64,000 bases of DNA, taken from contig NZ_CP113913.1 of assembly GCF_029395355.1 (NCBI RefSeq), positions 1,674,001-1,738,000 on the forward strand. The letters run 5' to 3'. Each line of letters opens with the position of its first letter. Position 1 is the first letter of the stretch. The notes beneath the pieces are model-generated. The model was not told where the DNA came from and made no database searches. It saw nothing but the letters and a program-made list of their open reading frames with translations. The DNA comes from Bifidobacterium sp. ESL0800. GTDB taxonomy: Bacteria; Actinomycetota; Actinomycetes; Actinomycetales; Bifidobacteriaceae. The position numbers were made by a program, and so were the translations under genes. Shown one piece after another: positions 33,400 through 43,358 of this stretch.

Positions 33400-36111
33400 A
33401 TGGACAATCACAACGCAACATCATCAACAGACGGGACGACCCTGACGCTCGACCCCACGGCCGCAGCCGTTGGGTACGACGTCCTCGACCTCACCATCGA
33501 GCACTTTCCCGGCGACGTGATGGGCATCGGCATTCCCGCGCCGAGAATGAGCTGGGTTTACGACCACAAACCGCCACAGGGCGCGCAGATTCTTCTGAAG
33601 ATTCGCCGCCGCGTGCCGGGGGGCAAACCCGTCGACGAAAGCACGTACCTGCCGGCGAAGCAAAGCGTCTTGGTGCCTTGGCAATTCAACCAGCTGGTGT
33701 CGCGGGAGCGGGTGAGCGCCACCGTTCAGGTCGTCTCCTCGCAGCATGCACCGCTGGGTAAGCCGAGCGACGAGCTGCACTTCGAGATCGGCCTCCTACG
33801 CGAATCCGAGCATGTCGCCGATTACGTCGGACCTTCCTGGCCCGAAGCCGAAACCGACCACCGCCATCTGCCGCTGGTGCGCACCGATGTCACCCTGCGC
33901 GAAAAGCCCACGAGCGCCCGCCTCTATCTGTCGGCCTTGGGACTCGTCGAAGCGGAAATCAACGGCCGCAAGGTCAGCGAGGACGCGCTGACCCCGGGCT
34001 GGACGCAGTACGAAAAGCGCATTCCCTGCTGGACCTACGACGTGACCGACAAGCTCAACGCCGGCGGCAACGCCATGGGCTTCTGGCTGGGCGACGGATG
34101 GTATCGCGGGCGCATCGGCTTCGACGGCGGCTATGCCAATTATTACGGGGACCGTATCGGGGTCCTGGCGCAGCTTGAAGTCGAATACGCCGACGGCACC
34201 ACCGAAAAGATCTGCTCCAATTCGTGGGACAGGCAGTGGAAAGCCACGCTCGGCCCCATCGTCAGCTCCGACATGTACGAAGGCGAATGCTATGACGCCC
34301 GTCTCGAGCAGCCCGGATGGTCGACCTACGGTTTCGACGACAGCGCCTGGAAGCCGGTCGCCGAATCGTTCTGCGACCCAGCGAAGATCGAGAATCCCGA
34401 GATCCTCTCGATTCGTCCGCAGGAAAAGCACGAGCCGGTGTCCGTCAAGAAGATCGGCGAGCGCAGTTGGCTGGTCGACTTTGGCCAGAACTGTTCCGCA
34501 CGTATCCGCCTGCACTTGCATGACCTCGCGTCCGGCGACACCGTCACATTGCACCATGTCGAGGTGCTGGAACCCGACGGCTCCATCGCCACCCGCACCC
34601 TGCGCCGCGGCCAGCAGCTGGACTCCTACACTTCCAACGGCCAGAACGCCTGGTGGGAACCCCGCTTCGTGATGCACGGCTTCCGCTACGTCCAGATCGA
34701 CGGCTGGCCCGGCGAGCTGAGCGCGGACGATATGGATTGCCGCGTCTATCACTCCGAGCTCAAACGCACCGGCGAGCTGGAGACTTCCAACGAGATGCTC
34801 AACAAGCTGCACCACAATATCGTCTGGTCGATGCGCTCGAACTTCATGAGCATCCCCACCGACTGCCCGCAGCGCGACGAGCGGCTCGGCTGGACCGGCG
34901 ACATCTGCCTCTTCTCCCCCACCGCGACGTATTTGTATGATGTTCAGGCGTTCCTGAACAACTGGCTGCACGACCTAAGAACCGAACAGGTCAAGTGGGG
35001 CACCGTCCCCTACTACGTGCCGTTCGTGCCGCTGGGAGGTTGGTCGCATCCGACGGCCATTTCCGAATGGGGAGATGCGGCGGTCGCGGTGCCGTGGGCG
35101 CTTTACCGGGACAGCGGCGACGCCGAGATCCTGCGCGAGAACTACGACCTGAGCCATGACTGGGTCGACGAGGTCGCAGGCTATCTTTCCCCCGACGGCG
35201 TCTGGGACCGCAGGCCCGAATTCGTCCTGGGACAGCTTGGCGATTGGCTCGACCCGAGCGCCCCGCCGGACCGCCCGTCCCTGGCCATGACGCAGAAGGA
35301 GCTGGTGGCCACCGCCTACTTCGCCCGCAGCTGCAGCCAGGTCACCCGGATGGCGCAGATCCTAGGCAAGGACGACGACGCCAAACGCTTCGGCGAGCTC
35401 TACCGACACGTGCGCCGCGGGTTCATCGACCGGTTCAGCAACATGGACGGCACCATGACCAGCGACACGCAATGCGCCTATGCGCTCTCCATCGCCTTCG
35501 GCCTGCTGGACGACGATGACGTGCGGCGGGTGAAGGCCGGCAACAGGCTGGCCGAGCTCGTGCGCGATTCGGGCGGCAAGGTGAGCACCGGTTTCGCCGG
35601 CACCCCGTTCGTCCTTCCTGCGCTGAGCATGACCGGACACGACGAGGAGGCCTTCTCCCTGCTGGAATCCACCGAGTGCCCGAGCTGGCTCTATCAGGTG
35701 AAGATCGGAGCCACCACGACGTGGGAACGCTGGGATTCGATGGAACCCGACGGCACGCTCAACCCGGGAGGCATGACCTCGTTCAACCATTACGCGCTGG
35801 GCTCGGTGGCCACATGGATGCATTCGCATATCGGCGGCCTCGAAGCCATCGACGCCGGCTGGAAGCGTTTCCGCATCGCCCCGCATATGGGTGGCGGCAT
35901 CACCCACGCCTCCACCTCGCATATCACGCCGTTCGGCCGTGCCGCGGTTTCCTGGAAACTGGTCGACGCGCAAGGCGAGGAAAACGCTGCGGGAACCACG
36001 CTGGAAATGGACGTCACGGTTCCTGTCGGAGCCACCGGCACGGTGGAACTGGCCAACCATGAGCCTTGCGAGCTGAAGGCCGGCCACCATCGGCTGACCA
36101 TCAATCTGTAA
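33400..36111 (+). CDS. Alpha-L-rhamnosidase, GH78
   Basis: A 903-residue glycoside hydrolase that removes terminal L-rhamnose from plant glycosides such as rutinosides or naringin. Typical order: N-terminal beta-domains, then RKVSEDALTPGWTQYEKRIP and LGDGWYRGRIGF, the catalytic (alpha/alpha)6 part with SIPTDCPQRDERLGWTGD (general acid region) and GATTTWERWDSMEPDG (general base region), and a C-terminal beta-sandwich. No signal peptide, so it acts inside the cell on imported glycosides. AAGGAAGG precedes the ATG. First gene of a unit with a symporter and a GH1 glucosidase. Confidence 0.93.
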   Translation: MDNHNATSSTDGTTLTLDPTAAAVGYDVLDLTIEHFPGDVMGIGIPAPRMSWVYDHKPPQGAQILLKIRRRVPGGKPVDESTYLPAKQSVLVPWQFNQLVSRERVSATVQVVSSQHAPLGKPSDELHFEIGLLRESEHVADYVGPSWPEAETDHRHLPLVRTDVTLREKPTSARLYLSALGLVEAEINGRKVSEDALTPGWTQYEKRIPCWTYDVTDKLNAGGNAMGFWLGDGWYRGRIGFDGGYANYYGDRIGVLAQLEVEYADGTTEKICSNSWDRQWKATLGPIVSSDMYEGECYDARLEQPGWSTYGFDDSAWKPVAESFCDPAKIENPEILSIRPQEKHEPVSVKKIGERSWLVDFGQNCSARIRLHLHDLASGDTVTLHHVEVLEPDGSIATRTLRRGQQLDSYTSNGQNAWWEPRFVMHGFRYVQIDGWPGELSADDMDCRVYHSELKRTGELETSNEMLNKLHHNIVWSMRSNFMSIPTDCPQRDERLGWTGDICLFSPTATYLYDVQAFLNNWLHDLRTEQVKWGTVPYYVPFVPLGGWSHPTAISEWGDAAVAVPWALYRDSGDAEILRENYDLSHDWVDEVAGYLSPDGVWDRRPEFVLGQLGDWLDPSAPPDRPSLAMTQKELVATAYFARSCSQVTRMAQILGKDDDAKRFGELYRHVRRGFIDRFSNMDGTMTSDTQCAYALSIAFGLLDDDDVRRVKAGNRLAELVRDSGGKVSTGFAGTPFVLPALSMTGHDEEAFSLLESTECPSWLYQVKIGATTTWERWDSMEPDGTLNPGGMTSFNHYALGSVATWMHSHIGGLEAIDAGWKRFRIAPHMGGGITHASTSHITPFGRAAVSWKLVDAQGEENAAGTTLEMDVTVPVGATGTVELANHEPCELKAGHHRLTINL

Positions 36112-36278
36112 ATCAATCCCGTGCAGGCGTCGAGACCGTATCGTTTCAACGCCTGCACACGCTACAGGTCACGTCTGACGCAATCGAAGCGCAGACAGGA
36201 CCCCGACCAAATTGTCAAGGTCTCACGAAAGCAACATATCTGGGCCTTACAGCGGTACAACAAAGAAAAGGAAGAACC

Positions 36279-37625
36279 ATGGAACTCAATGACGAGCCTC
36301 GTCCGGATACGGATGAAGGCCAGATTACGACAGACGGCGCTGCAACCGCAACCGTTGCCGTAAAGAATCTCAGCAATCTCGCACCCGACACCGGCAAGCC
36401 TTTGGACATGAAAGCCAAGATTCGATTCGGCATCGGCTTCGTCCTGTTCGGCCTGCTGTGGATGACAGCAGGAACCGCCGGCTCCGCCGTGCTCCTTCCC
36501 CAGCGATTCAGCGAACTGAATATCGGCGTGCCCGAGGTGATTCTCGGCACCATGAATTCGGTGGGCTGCGTGTTCGCACTGGTCTCCAATATCGTTTTCG
36601 GCGCATTCAGCGACGTGACGCGTTCACGATTCGGCAAACGTACACCGTGGGTCATCGTCGGTGGGTTCATCGCCGGCGGCGGATATGCGATTACCGCCAC
36701 CAGCACAACCCTGTTCGGCATCGTCGCCGGCTGGTCCATCGTCCAGATCGGCGTCAACTGCATGATCGCCCCGGCAATCGCCGTGCTCTCCGACCGCATT
36801 CCCGAAAACGTGCGAGGCACCTTCTCGGCATTCTACGGCGGCGCGGATCTCGTCGGCTCATCGCTCGGTACCTTCGTCGGAGCCAAATTCATCTCCAACA
36901 TGGGCACCGGCTTCACGCTCGGCGTCGCGTTGTTCATCTTCGCCGGCGTGGCCGCAGTCCTCGCCTGGCCGCGTGAACTTTCCTCAAAGAGCACCGGAAA
37001 CGCGGAAAAGCTGCACTTCTCCGAAATCGCCAAAGCCTTCATCCCGCCCACCAAGAACTGCCGCGACTTCTATCTGGCCCTCTGCGGCAGGCTCATGTTC
37101 ATTCTCGGTTGGCAGATGATCGGCGGCTACCAGCTCTATATCCTGCAGAAGTACTGCCATATGAGCAAAACCGTTTCCGCAAGCGTGCTTTCGCAGATGG
37201 CGGCGCTGGCCATGGTGGTCCAGATCATCATGTCGCTGGTCTCCGGCCCGCTTTCCGACAAGCTGCACAGGCGTAAGATCCTGGTGTTCATCGGCTCCGC
37301 AATCATCGCCGTCGGCCTTGCCATCCCGTGGTTCTTCCCGACCAAGGAAGGCATGCTGGCCTACGCGCTCGTCGGCAACTTCGGATACGGCATGTACAAG
37401 GCCGTCGATCAGGCGCTGAACGTCGACGTCCTGCCCAGCGGCGATGAGGCTGGCAAGGATCTGGGCATCCTCAACCTCGCCAATACCTTGGGCCAGGTCA
37501 TCGCGCCTGTTATCGTCAGCGCCATCATCGTGGCGACCAACAGCTACGCAATCCTCTTCCCGATTGCGATCGCCGGTGTGATGATCGGAGCAATCATCAT
37601 CATGTTCATCAAGAAAGTGAAGTAG
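36279..37625 (+). CDS. MFS/GPH-type sugar symporter
   Basis: A 448-residue, 12-helix transporter of the glycoside-pentoside-hexuronide or related MFS type. Clear marks: IVFGAFSDVTRSRFGKRTPW (the cytosolic loop signature), then IVGGFIAGGGYAITATSTTL, and GPLSDKLHRRKILVFIGS between the halves. AAAGAAAAGGAAG precedes the ATG; an in-frame extension to 36066 is not credible. It lies between the rhamnosidase and the beta-glucosidase and probably imports rhamnose-containing glycosides or disaccharides such as rutinose. It is a paralogue of the transporter at 49678-50961. Confidence 0.9.
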   Translation: MELNDEPRPDTDEGQITTDGAATATVAVKNLSNLAPDTGKPLDMKAKIRFGIGFVLFGLLWMTAGTAGSAVLLPQRFSELNIGVPEVILGTMNSVGCVFALVSNIVFGAFSDVTRSRFGKRTPWVIVGGFIAGGGYAITATSTTLFGIVAGWSIVQIGVNCMIAPAIAVLSDRIPENVRGTFSAFYGGADLVGSSLGTFVGAKFISNMGTGFTLGVALFIFAGVAAVLAWPRELSSKSTGNAEKLHFSEIAKAFIPPTKNCRDFYLALCGRLMFILGWQMIGGYQLYILQKYCHMSKTVSASVLSQMAALAMVVQIIMSLVSGPLSDKLHRRKILVFIGSAIIAVGLAIPWFFPTKEGMLAYALVGNFGYGMYKAVDQALNVDVLPSGDEAGKDLGILNLANTLGQVIAPVIVSAIIVATNSYAILFPIAIAGVMIGAIIIMFIKKVK

Positions 37626-37662
37626 CCATCAGGCGATTCATCATCAGATGACACGATACAAC

Positions 37663-37700
37663 GAACGTCGGCCCCAGGAAGTGTGGTGGGACCGACGTTC
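37663..37700. terminator. Stem-loop after the symporter gene
   Basis: GAACGTCGG (37663-37671) pairs with CCGACGTTC (37692-37700), with CCC/GGG continuing inside. No U-tract; it may limit read-through into the GH1 gene. Confidence 0.6.
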
Positions 37701-37779
37701 ACTATATTCATTCCGCTTCCCAAACGAATTCCGGTCTCGGTGATATCGGAACAAAACCGGACAGCGGCACAGTAGCTGT

Positions 37780-37833
37780 ACAACAGCAGCACAACAGCAG
37801 CACAACAGCGCATCAGTACACAGCAGTACACAG
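37780..37833. repeat. Short tandem repeats before the GH1 gene
   Basis: ACAACAGCAGC twice plus a partial third copy (37780-37812), then CAGTACACAG twice (37814-37833), immediately before the AAGGAG of the GH1 gene. Confidence 0.75.
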
Positions 37834-37847
37834 CAGCAAGGAGCATC

Positions 37848-39236
37848 ATGGCTTTCACATTCCCGAACAACTTTACCTGGGGCGTCGCAACGGCGTCCTA
37901 CCAAGTCGAAGGAGCTTCAGAGGAAGACGGGCGCGTGCCCTCCATCTGGGACACGTTCTGCCAGCGACCAGGCACCATCGCCGACGGCTCTTCGGGGCGC
38001 AACGCCTGCGATGAATACCACCGATACCCCGAGGACATCGATCTGATGAAGCGACTCGGGGTCACAGCCTACCGTCTTTCAATCGCCTGGCCACGTATCG
38101 TCACCGAAGACGGAACGGTCAACCTTGCCGGCATCGACCATTACCGTCGTCTCCTCGAAACCTTGCGCAAGGCCGACATCAAGCCCGTGGTGACGCTTTA
38201 TCACTGGGATCTTCCGCAATACCTGCAGGACAAGGGAGGCTGGGCGAGGCGCGATACCGCGTTGCGCTTCGCCGATTATGTCGGCTGTCTGGCCGATGCG
38301 TTCGGCACGCAAGTCGATACGTGGACGACGCTGAACGAGCCGTGGTGCTCCGCATACCTCGGCTACGGCAGCGGTGTGCACGCCCCGGGAATCCAAGATT
38401 ACGAACAGGCTTTGAAAGCCGTTCATCACCTCAATCTTGCCCATGGGCTGGCCGCCAAAACCATACACGAGCAATTGGGGGACGATACGCGGGTGTCGGT
38501 GACACTCAATCTTTCCGTCGATATCGCACAAAGCCAAGCACCGGAGGATATCGCCGCGAAAAAACGGATGGACCTCATCGCCAACGAGGTGTTCCTCGAA
38601 CCGATGCTGGAGGGACGCTACAATCCGGAAATCGCCGAAGCGACCAAAGACATCACCGATTGGGGCTTCGTCGAGGACGGCGATCTGGAAACGATCCATC
38701 AGCCGATTGCGGCCTTGGGACTGAACTATTATTCGACCAAGCACGTCAGGCGCCGCCAAAATCCCGAAACCGAAACCGCAAGGAACGCCATGCCCGCACA
38801 GGAGGACGTCGAGGTCCTGCCCCCCGAAGGCGAATTGACCGCGATGGGCTGGAATCAGGAGCCGGCGGCGCTCAAGCGAACGCTTATCGATTTGGGAAAG
38901 CGGTTCCCCGACATCGAGCTGATGATTACCGAAAACGGTTCCGCCTGGGACGATGCGGTTACGGCCGACCCCTCGGCCCCACACGGCAAGATCGTGCACG
39001 ACCCGCAGCGCGTGGCTTATATGCGGGCGCATCTGAAGGCCGTCGCCGAAGCCATCGACGCCGGCGCCAGCGTCACCGGATATTTCACATGGTCGCTGCT
39101 CGACAACTTTGAATGGGCGCTGGGTTATACCAAGCGTTTCGGCATCATCCGTGTCGATTACGACACCCAGGAACGTATCTGGAAGGATTCGGCGCTGGAA
39201 TACCGGCGCATCATCAAAGCCAACGCCATAGAGTAG
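37848..39236 (+). CDS. Beta-glucosidase, GH1
   Basis: A 462-residue cytosolic retaining beta-glycosidase. GH1 marks: FTWGVATASYQVEGASEEDG at the start, the acid/base Glu in TWTTLNEPW, the nucleophile Glu in LMITENGSAW, and the end FEWALGYTKRFGIIRVDY. AAGGAG precedes the ATG. After rhamnose is removed by the GH78 enzyme, this enzyme could release glucose from the flavonoid glucoside; that joint role is inferred from position. Confidence 0.94.
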   Translation: MAFTFPNNFTWGVATASYQVEGASEEDGRVPSIWDTFCQRPGTIADGSSGRNACDEYHRYPEDIDLMKRLGVTAYRLSIAWPRIVTEDGTVNLAGIDHYRRLLETLRKADIKPVVTLYHWDLPQYLQDKGGWARRDTALRFADYVGCLADAFGTQVDTWTTLNEPWCSAYLGYGSGVHAPGIQDYEQALKAVHHLNLAHGLAAKTIHEQLGDDTRVSVTLNLSVDIAQSQAPEDIAAKKRMDLIANEVFLEPMLEGRYNPEIAEATKDITDWGFVEDGDLETIHQPIAALGLNYYSTKHVRRRQNPETETARNAMPAQEDVEVLPPEGELTAMGWNQEPAALKRTLIDLGKRFPDIELMITENGSAWDDAVTADPSAPHGKIVHDPQRVAYMRAHLKAVAEAIDAGASVTGYFTWSLLDNFEWALGYTKRFGIIRVDYDTQERIWKDSALEYRRIIKANAIE

Positions 39237-39442
39237 GCACGCCGATCCCCATCCACGCGGATCGAACCGATAAACCGGGTCGCGCCAAATCACCACACAA
39301 TGTCTGTTGGTGCGGCCCAATTTGGTTTATCTCAATTCGGTACATCCCGATTCGGTATGGCTGGATTCGGCTTGGCTGAGCCTTAATCGAGCCCCAATCC
39401 AGGCGCAACCACATCAACCTGCAAAGCAAGTCGGATGCCTCT

Positions 39443-40225
39443 CTAGCCCTTCTTGCCCGCCCAACCAAGCTCGGCGGAAATCGAGGCGGCGGCATCGGCC
39501 ACCAACGGGCCGACCTCGCGCATGCGTTCGAAGGGCATGAAGGTCTTGAAACTCGAGACGGAAATCGCACATACGATTGTGCCGGATTCGTCGCGCACCG
39601 GCGCGGCCACGCAGCGCACGCCCGGCTCGTTTTCCTCGAGATCGTAGGCCACCCCGCGTTTGGCATAGCGTGCCATCGCGTTGGCGAAGGCCTTCGCCCC
39701 GGAATAATTGTGCTCCGGCTGGCGTTCCATGCGCTTGCGATCGTCGATATACTGCTTCTCCCAACGGTCTCTCTGGTCGAGCAGAAGCGCTTTGCCGATG
39801 CCCGTGTAGGTCAGCGGCATCCGGCAGCCCGGCCACGAACGAATCTCGACGGAACGTGTGCCGTTGACCTTGTCGAGATACAGCGTCTCGCCATCGTCCT
39901 CGACGGCGAGGTGGATGGTGTCGCGGGTGGCGTCGGAAAGGTCGAGCAAATACGGACGGGCGACGGCGCTGATCGACGTGTCCTCGCGCGCCTGGAAGCC
40001 GAGCTCGATCAGGGCGGGGCCGAGCGCCAGGCTGCCGTCGACGTTGTCGCGCAGCATGCGCTCTCCACGCAGCGCCTGAATCAAGCGATGCGTGGTGCTC
40101 CGGCTCAGCCCGGTGGCCTCGGTCAGCTCACGCAGTGTGCGCGACCCCGCGGCGACGGCTTTGAGCACCGCGATGCCGTTGATCAGCGTCTGGGCACCAC
40201 GCACGTTCGTGGTTCCTTCGTTCAT
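39443..40225 (-). CDS. IclR-family regulator of rhamnose catabolism
   Basis: A 260-residue regulator: winged helix (ETLINGIAVLKAVA-like start, then TLRELTEATGLSRSTTHRLI) and an IclR effector domain with DTIHLAVEDDGETLYLDKV and VAAPVRDESGTIVCAISVS. The ATG at 40225 is taken as start; a GTG at 40234 is also possible, and no strong ribosome-binding site helps. It is on the same strand as the aldolase and dehydratase genes (rhmA 26 bp upstream), so it probably belongs to their transcript and controls the divergent site at 42432-42446. Confidence 0.9.
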   Translation of the reverse strand: MNEGTTNVRGAQTLINGIAVLKAVAAGSRTLRELTEATGLSRSTTHRLIQALRGERMLRDNVDGSLALGPALIELGFQAREDTSISAVARPYLLDLSDATRDTIHLAVEDDGETLYLDKVNGTRSVEIRSWPGCRMPLTYTGIGKALLLDQRDRWEKQYIDDRKRMERQPEHNYSGAKAFANAMARYAKRGVAYDLEENEPGVRCVAAPVRDESGTIVCAISVSSFKTFMPFERMREVGPLVADAAASISAELGWAGKKG

Positions 40226-40258
40226 AGAGTCCACGATAGTCGCCCGTCCGTAGTTGCA

Positions 40259-41032
40259 TTACTTGTATTGCGCGAGCGCGGCGTCAAGACCGTGCACATA
40301 GACGTCGGTATCGCCGGCAACCGCCACGAAATCGGCACCCCACGCGAAATACTGCTTGGCGGTGGGCGCGTCGAAGGCGAGCGAGCCGACGGCCTTGCCA
40401 TGTGCCTTGATGACGTCAAAGGCGTGATGGACCTCGTCGCTGATGGCGGCGGCGTCGTCGGGATGGCCGAGCGAAGCCGAAAGGTCGGCGGGTCCGATGA
40501 AGACGCCGTCGATGCCCTCAACGCTGGCGATCTCTTCGATATTGCCGAGCGCCTCGCGCGATTCGACCTGTACGATCAGGCAGATCTCGCTGGCCGCGTC
40601 ACGCATGTAGTTCGGGATCATGCCCCAACGCCCGGAACGTGCGATGGAACCGCCGACGCCGCGGATGCCCTTGGGCGCGTAGTTGACGGCCTTGACCATC
40701 AGCTCGGCCTGCTCACGGTTGTTGACCATCGGGATCAACAGCGACTGAGCACCGATGTCGAGCACCTGCTTGATGCGCACCGGGTCGGCCGCCGCCGGAC
40801 GCACAATCGCCGGGGTATCGTAACCCTGGCAGGCGCGAAGCTGTGCCTCGATCGTCGTCAGGTCGTTCGGGCCATGCTCGCCGTCGATGAGTATCCAGTC
40901 GTAACCGATGCCCGCGGCGATCTCCGCCGACGTGGGGGATCCCATCGCGACCCACAGACCTTTGAGCTGCTTGGGGCCGGGCTGACGGATCGCCGCCTTG
41001 AACGGATTATGTTTCAATTGCTGTGTAGCCAT
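40259..41032 (-). CDS. rhmA: 2-keto-3-deoxy-L-rhamnonate aldolase (HpcH/HpaI family)
   Basis: A 257-residue class II, metal-dependent aldolase. Family marks: GLWVAMGSPTSAEIAAGIGY, DWILIDGEHGPND, CLIVQVESREAL (metal Glu), GIDGVFIGPADLSASLGHP (metal Asp), and the last Trp/Arg-free stretch FVAVAGDTDVYVHGL. It cleaves 2-keto-3-deoxy-L-rhamnonate to pyruvate and L-lactaldehyde; the substrate call comes from the adjacent rhamnonate dehydratase. AAGGAAC precedes the ATG at 41032; a longer in-frame start at 41113 is less likely. Confidence 0.88.
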   Translation of the reverse strand: MATQQLKHNPFKAAIRQPGPKQLKGLWVAMGSPTSAEIAAGIGYDWILIDGEHGPNDLTTIEAQLRACQGYDTPAIVRPAAADPVRIKQVLDIGAQSLLIPMVNNREQAELMVKAVNYAPKGIRGVGGSIARSGRWGMIPNYMRDAASEICLIVQVESREALGNIEEIASVEGIDGVFIGPADLSASLGHPDDAAAISDEVHHAFDVIKAHGKAVGSLAFDAPTAKQYFAWGADFVAVAGDTDVYVHGLDAALAQYK

Positions 41033-41059
41033 GATGTTCCTTCTCTCCATTCGCACAAA

Positions 41060-41116
41060 CCCATGGCCGCCGAAAGAAACCACGGCGATACGCGCGATAT
41101 CTTTGGCAGCCATGGG
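41060..41116. other. Stem-loop between the dehydratase and aldolase genes
   Basis: CCCATGGC (41060-41067) pairs with GCCATGGG (41109-41116). It lies in the 98-bp spacer between rhmD and rhmA and uses the same CCATGGG core as the hairpin at 706-761. Confidence 0.5.
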
Positions 41117-41130
41117 CTGGCACGATTCGA

Positions 41131-42357
41131 TTAATGCTTGAACGGACGCTCGAGCGGGCAGTCGCGGTTGAGTTCGACACCGAAACCGGGCTTGTCCAAT
41201 TCCTCGGCGGTGATGATGCCATCATGAGGCACCGGCTCGCCGATCAAAATCGGGTCGAACTGCGGACGGATATGGTCGGCCTTCGGAGCCGTCATCAGCA
41301 TCTCGCTGAACGGGGTGTTGGTGAAAGTGATCACGGCGTGGTGCGAATAGACGGACGAGCCGTGAGGCACGACCAGCTGGCCGTGGGCCTTGGCGACCGC
41401 CGCGATTTCGCACAGCGACGTGACGCCGCCGCACCAACCGACATCGGGCTGCAGGATGTCGACACCCGCGTCGGAGAGCTCCTTGAAGCCTTCGAGCGTG
41501 CCGGTGTGCTCGCCGGTGGTCATCAGCATGCCCGCCGGCATCACGCGCTTCAACTCGCGGTAGGAATCGATCTGGCTGGCGGGGAAGCATTCCTCCATCC
41601 ACTTGAGCTTGTACGGCGCGGCCGCGTGGGCGAACTTGGTGGCGTAATTGACGTCCATGCTCATCCAGCAGTCATACATCAGCCAGAAATTGTCGCCGAC
41701 CTTCTCGCGCATATCGGCGAGCGTCGCAATGTCTTTTTCAATACCCTCGTCACCGAACGCCGAGCTCCAGTGGGTCGGCATCTTGCCGCCGATGAAGCCC
41801 ATTTTCTGGGCCAAATCGGGCCGTGCACCCGTGGCATAGAAGTGGATCTCGTCGCGTACCGCGCCGCCGAGCAGCTTGTAGACCGGCATCTTCAGGACCT
41901 TGCCGTAGAGGTCCCACAGCGCCAGATCGACGCAGGAGACGGTGTTGATCACCACGCCGCCGCCACCGGAATAGAAGAGCGTGGCGTTGAGCATCTGGTC
42001 GTGGATCAGCTTGATCTGGTCGACGCGCTTGCCTTCCACGAAGCGCGAAAGGTGATGCTCGACGATGAAGCAGCCGATGGCCCCGGCCGTGGAAATCGCG
42101 AAGCCCGTGGTGCCGTCGCTGGCCTCGACCTCGACCACCAGCGTGCCCAATACGTTGAGGCCAAAGCTCTGCCGGGACTGCTCGTATTCGGGGTATTTGC
42201 TCATCGGCGTGGCGATGTGGTCGTCGATCCAATGGCCGGGCCCTTGGTCGTGATAGTCTCCGCCGCCCTGCCCGTGGACCTTGGCCGCAGCCCCACCCAT
42301 GGAATAGGCGCGGATCGCGGTAATCGTGGGCATCTTCAATGATGGTGCCAATGTCAT
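41131..42357 (-). CDS. rhmD: L-rhamnonate dehydratase (enolase superfamily)
   Basis: A 408-residue enzyme close in length to E. coli RhmD (about 400 residues). It dehydrates L-rhamnonate to 2-keto-3-deoxy-L-rhamnonate using Mg2+. Visible: [20 protein letters not shown] near the N-terminus, [19 protein letters not shown], metal ligands in [24 protein letters not shown] and LMTTGEHTG, and catalytic His in [24 protein letters not shown] precedes the ATG. Divergent from the SDR gene, with an IclR-like site between. Confidence 0.93.
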   Translation of the reverse strand: MTLAPSLKMPTITAIRAYSMGGAAAKVHGQGGGDYHDQGPGHWIDDHIATPMSKYPEYEQSRQSFGLNVLGTLVVEVEASDGTTGFAISTAGAIGCFIVEHHLSRFVEGKRVDQIKLIHDQMLNATLFYSGGGGVVINTVSCVDLALWDLYGKVLKMPVYKLLGGAVRDEIHFYATGARPDLAQKMGFIGGKMPTHWSSAFGDEGIEKDIATLADMREKVGDNFWLMYDCWMSMDVNYATKFAHAAAPYKLKWMEECFPASQIDSYRELKRVMPAGMLMTTGEHTGTLEGFKELSDAGVDILQPDVGWCGGVTSLCEIAAVAKAHGQLVVPHGSSVYSHHAVITFTNTPFSEMLMTAPKADHIRPQFDPILIGEPVPHDGIITAEELDKPGFGVELNRDCPLERPFKH

Positions 42358-42431
42358 AGCGATTCCTCTCCGTTAAAGAAAAAACAGTGCCGATATCCAG
42401 ATTATCGCGCGCATATATTTGTCCCTATATA

Positions 42432-42446
42432 TGAAACATCGTTCCA
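42432..42446. promoter_or_regulatory. IclR/KdgR-like operator in the divergent rhamnose spacer
   Basis: TGAAACATCGTTCCA is an imperfect palindrome resembling KdgR-type (IclR family) sites and sits in the 193-bp spacer between rhmD and the SDR gene. AT-rich flanks (ATATAT, AAATAT) support a promoter role. Candidate site for the IclR at 39443-40225. Confidence 0.55.
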
Positions 42447-42550
42447 AATATGGTGAAATAGGATATATACAGGATTTTTGCGCACCTCGATTGCGCTCGG
42501 CAGCCGTCGCCCGCGAAAGTCCGGCATCGTCAAGCAACGAAGGAGTGTTC

Positions 42551-43348
42551 ATGACCAGCAATTCTTACGATTTCAATGGCAAAGTCGTCATCGTCACCGG
42601 CGGCGGCACCGGCATCGGCAAGGCCGTCACGCAAGGGTTCCTCGACAACGGCGCCACCGTAGTGGCCGTGGGCCTGCGCAAAGATCCGCTCGAAGACACC
42701 GTAAAAGGCTACAAAAACGGACATATCCACATCACCGACGTTTCCGACCACGCGCAGGTCAAGGAACTCGTGCAATCCGTCGTCGACGAATTCGGCCACC
42801 TCGACGTGGTCGTCTCCAACGCGGGCATCTTCGAGGGCGGCGAGGTGGAGCACGTCTCCGACGAAGTCTGGCACAAGCTCTTCTCCGTCAACCTCGACGG
42901 CCTCTTCTACCTGACCAAGGAAGCCTTGCCGCACCTGATCAAATCGCACGGCAACATCGTGGTCGACACCTCCGTTTCCGGCCTGTACGGCGACTGGGGG
43001 CAGACCGCCTACAACTCCACCAAGCACGCCATGAACGGCTTCGTGCGCTGCGTGGCCCTCGACTACGGAGCCAAAGGCGTGCGCATCAACGCTTTCGCGC
43101 CCGGCTTCATCGAAACCGACATCAACAAAGAAGTGTGGAGCGACCCCGAGCGCGTGGCGCCCTACACGCAGCGCGTGGCGCTTGGGCGCACCGGACGGCC
43201 CGAGGATTGCGCCGGAATCGCGCTGTTCCTCGCCTCCGACGACGCCGCATACCTGACCGGCCTGGTCGTGCCCGTCGACGGCGGCACCACCGCGGCGACC
43301 GGGCAGGGCCGCAACTCCTACGAGAACGACACCCGTTCCGTATTGTGA
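42551..43348 (+). CDS. SDR oxidoreductase, probable L-rhamnose 1-dehydrogenase
   Basis: A 265-residue short-chain dehydrogenase. Rossmann motif VTGGGTGIGKAV (about residues 16-27), VSNAGIFEGG, catalytic Ser in DTSVSGLYGDW and Tyr/Lys in TAYNSTKHAMNGF, then the PGFIETDINKEVW segment. It would oxidise L-rhamnose to the lactone with NAD(P)+; the substrate is inferred from neighbours. L-fucose is the main alternative. AAGGAG lies before the ATG. Divergent from rhmD, followed by a perfect hairpin and the lactonase gene. Confidence 0.85.
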   Translation: MTSNSYDFNGKVVIVTGGGTGIGKAVTQGFLDNGATVVAVGLRKDPLEDTVKGYKNGHIHITDVSDHAQVKELVQSVVDEFGHLDVVVSNAGIFEGGEVEHVSDEVWHKLFSVNLDGLFYLTKEALPHLIKSHGNIVVDTSVSGLYGDWGQTAYNSTKHAMNGFVRCVALDYGAKGVRINAFAPGFIETDINKEVWSDPERVAPYTQRVALGRTGRPEDCAGIALFLASDDAAYLTGLVVPVDGGTTAATGQGRNSYENDTRSVL

Positions 43349-43358
43349 GATACTCGGC

